The notes beneath the pieces are model-generated. The model made no database searches, was not told the DNA's origin, and worked only from the letters and a program-made list of their open reading frames with translations. Shown one piece after another: positions 35,338 through 40,444 of a stretch of 40,444 bases of DNA (the first letter of the stretch is position 1; every line of letters begins with the position of its first letter). This stretch comes from Bacteroidales bacterium (lineage in GTDB: Bacteria > Bacteroidota > Bacteroidia > Bacteroidales > CAIWKO01). The DNA is taken from the NCBI GenBank assembly GCA_023228145.1, contig JALOBU010000027.1, forward strand, positions 1 through 40,444. Direction: 5' to 3'. Both the position numbers and the translations under genes were made by a program.

Positions 35338-35841
35338 CTACTCGACCGGATTTTCTTCCCGTATAATATGGAAATATTTTCGCTTCACCAAAAAAAGTAT
35401 CATCAGGGCAAGGTTAAACAATGCTTTTAAAACAAAAGACATAATTATTGCAATCAACAAGATTGCGTGGAATTGTTCTTCATTTACACCTTCCGGAATG
35501 GTAAAAACATCTTTCATTATTATCAATGCTTTTGCAAGGATTTCTTCTGCAATAAGTATGGACATCAGGGAATTTATAAACAATGCCATAAAATAAATCG
35601 TAGCCACTATCCATATTTTGGCATAGCGTTGATAAATGCCAAAAAGAATTATCAATGGAAAAGCAATGCAAATAAAAAATTGTGCATTTACTGCATACAA
35701 TTCATAAATTATTCTTCCAAAAAATTCATAGCCGTTATTGTAAATATCCTGTAATGATAAAAGAGCCCCCATGAGCCTAAAAGCCAGAATTACAAAAATT
35801 ATTTTTAATACAAGCGGTAATGGGCTCCAACCTGTTTTCAT
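35338..35841 (-). CDS. Four-TM membrane protein of unknown function
   Basis: A 167-residue hydrophobic protein with four probable TM helices at about 9-30, 50-70, 76-97 and 126-152, and a charged C-terminal tail. I recognise no family. Its start is 7 bases after the stop of the dCMP deaminase gene, so it is likely the third gene of the kinase-deaminase transcript. Whether it works with them or is only co-transcribed is open. Confidence 0.7.
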   Translation of the reverse strand: MKTGWSPLPLVLKIIFVILAFRLMGALLSLQDIYNNGYEFFGRIIYELYAVNAQFFICIAFPLIILFGIYQRYAKIWIVATIYFMALFINSLMSILIAEEILAKALIIMKDVFTIPEGVNEEQFHAILLIAIIMSFVLKALFNLALMILFLVKRKYFHIIREENPVE

Positions 35842-35848
35842 TGTTTAA

Positions 35849-36349
35849 TTATTGATTGCTGTATTTCATCGTTTCTTCACTCATATATACAAGCTCTACT
35901 CCCGCCATAGAAAACATTTCTTCAGACTCTGCCCCTGCATGATATTTTTTTTCACAAACCACTCTGACAATTCCACAATTAATAATAAGCATGGCACATG
36001 TCCGGCAGGGAGTCATTCGGCAATAAAGGGTAGCACCGTCAAGCATGATTCCCCGGCGGGCTGCCTGACATATTGCATTTTGTTCTGCATGAACTGTCCG
36101 CATACAATGATTTGTTGTGTGCCCGTCTTCATGGGTAAGCTGCTTAAATAAATGACCCACATCATCACAATGAGGTAACCCCATTGGCGACCCTACATAT
36201 CCTGTAACAAGAATTTGTTTGTCTCTGGTAATAACACATCCGCTTCGTCCCCGGTCACAGGTGGCCCGCTTGGCAACGGTATCTGCCACTTCCATAAAAT
36301 AATCGTCCCAGCTGGGGCGTATATGTTTTTTTTTATTTTCTTCTGTCAT
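35849..36349 (-). CDS. Deoxycytidylate (dCMP) deaminase
   Basis: Zinc enzyme that deaminates dCMP to dUMP for dTMP synthesis. The 166-residue length is usual. The zinc site is H87-A-E89 (TVHAEQNAI) with C115 and C118 (TPCRTCAM). The N-terminal RPSWDDYFMEVADTVAKRATC matches the dCMP deaminase/ComEB branch. The ATG overlaps the stop of the upstream kinase-like gene by 4 bases (ATGA). The kinase-then-deaminase order recalls proteins that fuse a P-loop domain to a deaminase domain. Ordinary dCMP deaminase remains the simplest reading. Confidence 0.9.
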   Translation of the reverse strand: MTEENKKKHIRPSWDDYFMEVADTVAKRATCDRGRSGCVITRDKQILVTGYVGSPMGLPHCDDVGHLFKQLTHEDGHTTNHCMRTVHAEQNAICQAARRGIMLDGATLYCRMTPCRTCAMLIINCGIVRVVCEKKYHAGAESEEMFSMAGVELVYMSEETMKYSNQ

Positions 36350-36906
36350 GTGATTTTAAGTTTTTTAAACAAAACGGCAATCTGCTTGTATAAATCATCA
36401 ATGCTTCCTTCATTAATAATTTTGTAGTCGGCCATTTCAATACATTTCTGGAGGTTTTGTTTGTTCGGGTCATCCGAGGTCATTTCCCGTTTTTCATTTT
36501 CAATAAATGTATGATAGGAAACATGGTCTGTTGCTGAAGCACGCAACTGAATGCGCTGATAACGCAAAGCAGAAGGTGCATCTACGGCAATCAAAATAAA
36601 GTGGCCTTTCTTTTTTAAAAGATATGCTTCTCCGGGGGTACGAATACTTTCAATCACGCAATTTTTTTTATTTTTTTCAGCTTTCGCAAAAAGCTGCTCC
36701 ACAATATATGAGGGAGAATGTTTGGCCCTTAAATCATTAGCCACAGCAACAAGGTTGTCGCGATTTATATCAAGTTTTCTTTTTTCTAATTCCTCAGTTA
36801 AAAAAAAACGTACAGAAAAATGAACAAAGTTTTTTTTCTGTACAAGATAATCTACAATTGTTCCTTTTCCCGCACCTAATGTTCCAGTAATTCCTATAAT
36901 AACCAT
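36346..36906 (-). CDS. P-loop kinase-like protein (dephospho-CoA kinase/UPF0200-related)
   Basis: A 186-residue P-loop NTPase. Walker A is G8-TLGAGKGT (8-16). The body has IESIRTPGEAYLLKKKGHF, a DAPSALRYQRIQLR segment and ADYKIINEGSIDDLYKQI, which resemble dephospho-CoA kinase-related UPF0200 proteins and nucleotide kinases. The substrate is not determinable; a deoxynucleotide is plausible from its partner. The downstream deaminase overlaps by 4 bases. The promoter TTTG-N19-TAACTTTG ends only 5 bases before this ATG, so the mRNA appears leaderless or nearly so. Confidence 0.78.
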   Translation of the reverse strand: MVIIGITGTLGAGKGTIVDYLVQKKNFVHFSVRFFLTEELEKRKLDINRDNLVAVANDLRAKHSPSYIVEQLFAKAEKNKKNCVIESIRTPGEAYLLKKKGHFILIAVDAPSALRYQRIQLRASATDHVSYHTFIENEKREMTSDDPNKQNLQKCIEMADYKIINEGSIDDLYKQIAVLFKKLKIT

Positions 36907-36910
36907 AAAA

Positions 36911-36941
36911 CAAAGTTACAATAAACACTTATCTGACCAAA
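36911..36941 (-). promoter_or_regulatory. Full Bacteroidota promoter for the kinase/deaminase operon
   Basis: On the minus strand, TTTG (36941-36938), a 19-base spacer and TAACTTTG (36918-36911) match the -33/-7 consensus. This is the best promoter in the window. The ATG at 36906 lies about at the expected transcription start. Confidence 0.65.
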
Positions 36942-36950
36942 CAAAATTAA

Positions 36951-36984
36951 AAAAAAAACGCCTGAAAATTTCAGGCGTTTTTTT
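36951..36984 (-). terminator. Terminator after the 69-residue histone-like gene
   Basis: CGCCTGAAA pairs with TTTCAGGCG (36959-36977, core stem 7-9 bp). It is flanked by an A-run on the left and a T-run on the right, so it has a U-tract on either strand. It separates the histone-like gene from the kinase operon promoter. Confidence 0.75.
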
Positions 36985-36997
36985 AAAGATAAAATGT

Positions 36998-37207
36998 TTA
37001 CTTTTTCTTTGCCGGCGCTTTCTTCACAACTTTTTTTGGAGCGGCTTTCTTCACAACTTTTTTTGCCGGAGCAGCTTTCTTAACTACTTTTTTTGCCGGA
37101 GCGGCTTTCTTCACAACTTTTTTTGCCGGAGCAGCTTTCTTAACTACTTTTTTTACTACTTTTTTTGCCGGAGCTTTTTTTGCCGGAGCTTTTTTTGTTG
37201 TTGCCAT
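36998..37207 (-). CDS. Histone H1-like Lys/Ala/Pro-rich small basic protein
   Basis: A 69-residue protein made almost only of K, A, P and V, beginning MATTKKAPAKKAPAKK. From residue 21 it repeats the 10-residue unit VVKKAAPAKK three times and then partially. It resembles bacterial histone H1-like C-terminal-domain proteins, which bind and compact DNA without sequence preference. A rho-independent terminator follows. A 29-residue relative lies just upstream on the same strand. DNA binding is inferred from composition only. Confidence 0.78.
   Translation of the reverse strand: MATTKKAPAKKAPAKKVVKKVVKKAAPAKKVVKKAAPAKKVVKKAAPAKKVVKKAAPKKVVKKAPAKKK
37034..37147 (-). repeat. 30-bp tandem repeats within the histone-like gene
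   Basis: Three full 30-bp units and a partial fourth encode VVKKAAPAKK. The copies differ slightly at third positions. Such repeats can change copy number by slippage. Confidence 0.75.
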
Positions 37208-37402
37208 TGTAATTTTGTTTTATTAATTTGATGTAAAATTATATACAAAGTTGTTGTAATAATTTTTGTTCAACAAAAAAAATAAACATATTTATTAACA
37301 ATTTGATTTTTGTCATCACTTTCTGCATCTGTTTGTTTTAAAGCTATACAGAATGTCTTCATCTTTTTTTTTACAAAAATATTTTTGTAAAAAATTTTTT
37401 AT

Positions 37403-37437
37403 AAAAAAACAGGCACCAATTTTTTTATTGATGCCTG
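37403..37437 (-). terminator. Terminator after the 29-residue mini-gene
   Basis: An 11-bp stem (37427-37437 with 37410-37420, one G-T wobble) and a 6-base loop are followed on the minus strand by seven T residues (37409-37403). This is a strong rho-independent terminator, placed 28 bases after the mini-gene stop. Confidence 0.85.
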
Positions 37438-37465
37438 AAATTTTAAAAGAAAAATTTTTTCTTTT

Positions 37466-37555
37466 TTATTTTTTCTTTCCACCGCAGCAACCTTTTTTTG
37501 CAGGTGCTTTTTTAGCTGGAGCTTTTTTTGCGGGTGCTTTTTTTGCTGTTGCCAT
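37466..37555 (-). CDS. 29-residue KAPAKK-repeat mini-protein with CCGG tail
   Basis: The ATG at 37555 opens a frame to TAA at 37466-37468 encoding MATAKKAPAKK, further APAKK units, and the tail GCCGGKKK. It is a short relative of the 69-residue protein next to it (both start MAT-K-KAPAKKAPAKK). A TAAATTTG promoter box lies 26 bases upstream and a strong hairpin-T-run terminator lies downstream, so this looks like a real, individually transcribed gene. The adjacent cysteines are not found in the longer paralogue and might bind metal or form a disulfide. Function unknown. Confidence 0.62.
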   Translation of the reverse strand: MATAKKAPAKKAPAKKAPAKKGCCGGKKK

Positions 37556-37581
37556 AATATTTTGTTTTTGATTATCAATGG

Positions 37582-37589
37582 CAAATTTA
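37582..37589 (-). promoter_or_regulatory. Bacteroidota -7 box for the 29-residue mini-gene
   Basis: TAAATTTG on the minus strand, 26 bases before the ATG at 37555. No -33 TTTG at the ideal spacing. Confidence 0.5.
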
Positions 37590-37723
37590 TATAGCAATTT
37601 TTTTTATGTACTTTTTATTTTAAAAAAAAACAAACATAGATATCAACAATTTTCAACTTTGAAATTCTTAAAAAGAGTATGCTTTTGTTTTTTAATATTT
37701 TTCTCTTGTTTCAAATTAATGAA

Positions 37724-37731
37724 TATATTTG
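37724..37731 (+). promoter_or_regulatory. Bacteroidota -7 box for the ferredoxin
   Basis: TATATTTG, 30 bases before the ATG at 37762. It rules out the longer frame from 37729. Confidence 0.5.
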
Positions 37732-37761
37732 TACCCGTATATTAACCAAACTTTATCAATC

Positions 37762-37929
37762 ATGGCTTATAAAATTTCTGAAGATTGCACAGCATGCGGA
37801 ACCTGTATTGACGAATGTCCAGTCGAAGCTATTTCTGAAGGAGATATTTACAAAATTGATCCGGAAATTTGTACTGAGTGCGGTGCATGTGCTGATGTAT
37901 GCCCGGTAGAAGCTATTCATCCAGAATAA
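37762..37929 (+). CDS. 2[4Fe-4S] ferredoxin
   Basis: A 55-residue bacterial-type ferredoxin, a low-potential electron carrier. It has two CxxCxxCxxxCP motifs (CTACGTCIDECP and CTECGACADVCP) followed by VEAI in each half, the usual pseudo-twofold layout. The start at the ATG in MAYKISEDC agrees with the family. A rho-independent terminator follows 22 bases after the stop, so it is a single-gene transcript. Its partner enzyme is unknown; the ferredoxin-bearing fusion at 28-31 kb is not adjacent. Confidence 0.95.
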   Translation: MAYKISEDCTACGTCIDECPVEAISEGDIYKIDPEICTECGACADVCPVEAIHPE

Positions 37930-37944
37930 GCTAAATACCCCGAC

Positions 37945-37976
37945 AAAAAAACCCTTCCCGCAAGGAAGGGTTTTTT
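37945..37976 (+). terminator. Rho-independent terminator after ferredoxin
   Basis: CCCTTCC (37952-37958), a 5-base loop and GGAAGGG (37964-37970) are followed by six T residues. An A-run precedes it. Confidence 0.9.
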
Positions 37977-37988
37977 GTTTATAATCCG

Positions 37989-37996
37989 TAACTTTG
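37989..37996 (+). promoter_or_regulatory. Bacteroidota -7 box for nadB
   Basis: TAACTTTG, 63 bases before the ATG at 38060 and just beyond the ferredoxin terminator. Confidence 0.45.
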
Positions 37997-38059
37997 TGAT
38001 AAAAGAAATTAGATAACAAGCTTAAAGTTGCAGGATTTTAATTTTATTTTTTAATAATA

Positions 38060-39628
38060 ATGAGAAAAAATATAGATTTTCTTGTCATCGGTTCCGGAAT
38101 TGCAGGATTGAGTTACGCCCTAAAAGTGGCAACCCGGGGTAGTGTTTGTATTGTTACAAAATCAAAGGCCGAAGAGTCTTCCACTAATTACGCACAGGGC
38201 GGTATAGCTGCGGTTATGTACGACCCCGATACCTACGAAAAACATATTAATGACACATTAATCGCCGGGGCGGGTTTGTGTGATGAAAAAATTGTCCGAT
38301 TAACTATTACCGAATCAACAGAAAGAATACAAGAACTGATAAATTGGGGAACTGAGTTTGATAAAAACCAATCCGGAAAATATGACCTAGCTAAAGAAGG
38401 TGGCCATTCGGAGTACAGGGTTCTGCACAGTAAAGACCGCACAGGAGCGGCTATTGAAAAAGCTCTGCTGGATGAAGTAAAAAAAAATAATAATATTGAA
38501 ATTTTAGAAAACCACTTTGCCATTGATATCATTACCGAGCATCATTTGGGGATTGAAATTAACCGACACACTCCGGAAATAAACTGTTTCGGCGCTTACA
38601 TTTTAAACCCTCAAGAAAAAAACATTATAACCATCTTGTCAAAAAACACACTGATTGCCACGGGGGGAGCCGGTAATGTTTACAGCAACACCACGAATCC
38701 TTCTGTAGCCACCGGAGATGGCATCGCTATGGTTTACCGTGCCAAAGGGAAGGTGGAGCATATGGAATTTCTTCAATTTCATCCTACGGCATTATACAAC
38801 CCCAAAGAGCGCCCTTCATTTTTAATAACGGAAGCGATGAGAGGTTTTGGCGGAATATTGAAAACTATCAGAGGAAATGAATTCATGCAGAAATATGACA
38901 CCCGTCAAAGCCTGGCTCCAAGAGATATTGTTGCCCGCGCAATCGACACCGAGATGAAGCTCAGCGGTGAAGAACATGTGTGTCTTGATTGTCGGCACCT
39001 GGATAAAAACGAAATGATACGCCGTTTCCCGACAATTTACGCAAAATGTCTGAGCATTGGTATTGACATAACAAAAGAAATGATACCTGTTGTGCCGGCA
39101 GCTCATTATATCTGTGGGGGTATCCGAGTAGATGAAAACGGGCGCAGTAATATAAAAAATCTTTATGCAACGGGAGAATGTGCTTGTACTGGGCTTCATG
39201 GAGCAAATCGTCTCGCCTCAAATTCCCTGCTAGAATCTGTTGTTTTTTCTCACCGTGCTGCAATGGATGCTATTAGCAATTTAAAAAACATTGATTTTAA
39301 CAACAATATTCCCGAATGGAACGCTGAGGGGACTGTTCTTAACGAAGAAATGATTTTAATTACACAAACCACCAAAGAGCTTCGGGAAATCATGAGCAAT
39401 TATGTGGGAATTGTCCGTTCAAACCTTCGCCTTAAAAGAGCCATGGACCGGCTTGAAATTCTTTACCGTGAAACGGAAGAGTTATATGAACACTCGGTTC
39501 TTACAGTCAAAATATGTGAATTGCGCAACATGATAAATGTAGCTTACCAGATAATAAAAATGGCATCACAACGCAAAGAAAGCCGCGGGCTTCATTTTTC
39601 ACTCGATTATCCCGACCTAAAAAAATAA
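38060..39628 (+). CDS. nadB: L-aspartate oxidase
   Basis: FAD enzyme that oxidises L-aspartate to iminoaspartate, the first step of de novo NAD synthesis. The 522-residue length is typical. Dinucleotide motif GSGIAGLSYAL is at 10-20. Further family marks are NYAQGGIAAV, a HSEYRVLHSKDRTGAAI block, EFLQFHPTAL, and ECACTGLHGANRLASNSLLE. In anaerobes it can use fumarate instead of oxygen. nadA and nadC are not in the window. The carbonic-anhydrase-like gene starts 4 bases after the stop. Confidence 0.94.
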   Translation: MRKNIDFLVIGSGIAGLSYALKVATRGSVCIVTKSKAEESSTNYAQGGIAAVMYDPDTYEKHINDTLIAGAGLCDEKIVRLTITESTERIQELINWGTEFDKNQSGKYDLAKEGGHSEYRVLHSKDRTGAAIEKALLDEVKKNNNIEILENHFAIDIITEHHLGIEINRHTPEINCFGAYILNPQEKNIITILSKNTLIATGGAGNVYSNTTNPSVATGDGIAMVYRAKGKVEHMEFLQFHPTALYNPKERPSFLITEAMRGFGGILKTIRGNEFMQKYDTRQSLAPRDIVARAIDTEMKLSGEEHVCLDCRHLDKNEMIRRFPTIYAKCLSIGIDITKEMIPVVPAAHYICGGIRVDENGRSNIKNLYATGECACTGLHGANRLASNSLLESVVFSHRAAMDAISNLKNIDFNNNIPEWNAEGTVLNEEMILITQTTKELREIMSNYVGIVRSNLRLKRAMDRLEILYRETEELYEHSVLTVKICELRNMINVAYQIIKMASQRKESRGLHFSLDYPDLKK

Positions 39629-39632
39629 AATT

Positions 39633-40151
39633 ATGGCTCTGATAAAAAAAGTTAATGGTATCGGACCTAAATGGGGGGCTGATTGCTTTTTTGCTGACAA
39701 CGCAACCCTGACCGGAAACGTGGTCATGGGCGATAAATGCAGTGTTTGGTTTCAGGCGGTTGTCAGAGGCGACGTACATTATATTCGAATCGGAAACAAC
39801 GTAAATATACAGGATGGTGCTATTGTGCATTGTACATACCAAAAAGCCCCAGTTAATATAGGAAATAATGTGTCCATTGCCCATAGGGCTATCATACACG
39901 GGTGTACTATTCATGATAATGTGCTGATAGGGATGGGCGCTATCATCATGGATGGTGCTATAATAGAAAGCAATTCTATCATTGCAGCAGGGGCAGTTGT
40001 TACCGAAAAAACAATAGTTGAATCGGGAAGCGTATATGCCGGTATGCCTGCAAAAAAAATAAAAAGTATGGGCACCGCCTTGTTAGAAGGTCAGATTAAC
40101 CGCATATCAAAAAACTATATGATGTATGCCGGATGGTACGATAAGGACTAA
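39633..40151 (+). CDS. Gamma-class carbonic anhydrase-like hexapeptide-repeat protein
   Basis: A 172-residue left-handed beta-helix protein of the gamma-carbonic anhydrase/YrdA family. Hexapeptide repeats run from about residue 25 to 130. Probable zinc ligands are H66 (IVHCT), H84 (SIAHRA) and H89 (IIHGC). Many members lack demonstrated carbonic anhydrase activity. It starts 4 bases after nadB and is followed by the mtnA-like gene after 29 bases, suggesting one transcript. Confidence 0.9.
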   Translation: MALIKKVNGIGPKWGADCFFADNATLTGNVVMGDKCSVWFQAVVRGDVHYIRIGNNVNIQDGAIVHCTYQKAPVNIGNNVSIAHRAIIHGCTIHDNVLIGMGAIIMDGAIIESNSIIAAGAVVTEKTIVESGSVYAGMPAKKIKSMGTALLEGQINRISKNYMMYAGWYDKD

Positions 40152-40180
40152 AATCTGCATAAGTTTCAAAAAAAACACCG

Positions 40181-40444
40181 ATGAAGGTTCTGGGAAAAAA
40201 TTATAAAACGGTTTGGATGGAGCATGGCTCTGTATTTATGATTGAGCAGAATCTGCTTCCTTATGAATTTAGAATTTTTGAATCTAAAAATTACCGTCAA
40301 ACCTGTTACGCTATAAAAACCATGATAGTTCGCGGTGCCGGGGCCATAGGTGTTGCTGCAGGATATGCCATGGCACAGGCATTTGTTGAAAGTTCCCGTG
40401 AAGACATCCCTGATTTTATCAAAAAAGCAAAAGAAGAAATTGAA
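40181..40444 (+). CDS. mtnA: Methylthioribose-1-phosphate isomerase-like protein, 5' part only
   Basis: The first 88 codons of a gene cut by the window end. The frame begins MKVLGKNYKTVWMEHG and contains MIVRGAGAIGVAAGYAMA (48-65), matching the MtnA/eIF2B-alpha-like sugar-phosphate isomerase signature. MtnA isomerises 5-methylthioribose-1-phosphate in methionine salvage. The usual motif is RGAPAIG; here a glycine replaces the proline. Related isomerases of the same superfamily cannot be excluded from this fragment. Confidence 0.75.
   Translation, partial: MKVLGKNYKTVWMEHGSVFMIEQNLLPYEFRIFESKNYRQTCYAIKTMIVRGAGAIGVAAGYAMAQAFVESSREDIPDFIKKAKEEIE

Noticed and set aside
36346..36349. Kinase/deaminase overlap as a broken single gene (frameshift)
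   Set aside because: Both halves have complete domains, the overlap is a normal ATGA coupling, and each has family-typical length.
37353..37571. 72-residue plus-strand frame rich in Phe and Ala-Gly
   Set aside because: It is the antisense of the KAPAKK mini-gene and its terminator.

Overview
The window looks like chromosomal DNA of a member of the Bacteroidota, probably an uncultured anaerobe-like lineage. The DNA is AT-rich. Start codons mostly lack Shine-Dalgarno sequences and are instead preceded by the Bacteroidota-type -7 box TAnnTTTG. Four secreted proteins end in type IX secretion (T9SS) type A sorting domains. Two DUF5686/CarboxypepD_reg outer-membrane proteins are present, menaquinone is made by the futalosine route (mqnE), and small Lys/Ala/Pro-rich histone H1-like proteins occur. 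I see no phage, insertion sequence, CRISPR array or rRNA. A tRNA-Gln(CUG) lies at the left edge.

Layout. 1-2.1 kb: tRNA-Gln, then glnS on the same strand, the two separated by a hairpin-rich spacer. 2.1-3.7 kb: folB and a membrane metallophosphoesterase. 3.9-6.3 kb: DUF5686 protein 1 (minus). 6.4-8.8 kb: a small ORF, yraN, an RluB-type pseudouridine synthase with a long basic N-terminal tail, and a lipoprotein. 9-11.8 kb: a GT39-type membrane glycosyltransferase and a membrane-anchored PHP-domain protein. 11.9-21.5 kb: a secreted-enzyme block with a 1315-aa amidase/CUB/T9SS protein, an iron-containing alcohol dehydrogenase one base behind it, and two tandem Lys-C-like serine proteases. 21.5-28 kb: mqnE, then a minus-strand operon PASTA protein > T9SS protein > rluD > rubrerythrin-like protein, with ddl divergent from it. 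28-31.6 kb: a 1077-aa multi-cofactor oxidoreductase fusion and an AhpD-like protein. 32-35.3 kb: DUF5686 protein 2 and lptB. 35.3-36.9 kb: a minus-strand operon of P-loop kinase > dCMP deaminase > four-TM protein. 37-38 kb: two histone H1-like mini-genes and a 2[4Fe-4S] ferredoxin. 38-40.4 kb: nadB, a gamma-carbonic anhydrase and the start of an mtnA-like gene.

How the genes fit together. Most are housekeeping: translation (glnS, tRNA, rluB, rluD), cofactors (folB, mqnE, nadB), envelope (ddl, PASTA protein, lptB, DUF5686 proteins), and nucleotide metabolism. The accessory character lies in the T9SS cargo block and in the large flavin/iron-sulfur fusion. The least conventional items are the 1077-aa fusion, the kinase/deaminase/membrane operon with an apparently leaderless first gene, and a 29-aa KAPAKK/CCGG mini-protein. 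Many starts were moved downstream of the longest ORF because a TAnnTTTG box or signal peptide places the true start there. No computation was possible, so domain names rest on motif recognition by eye.
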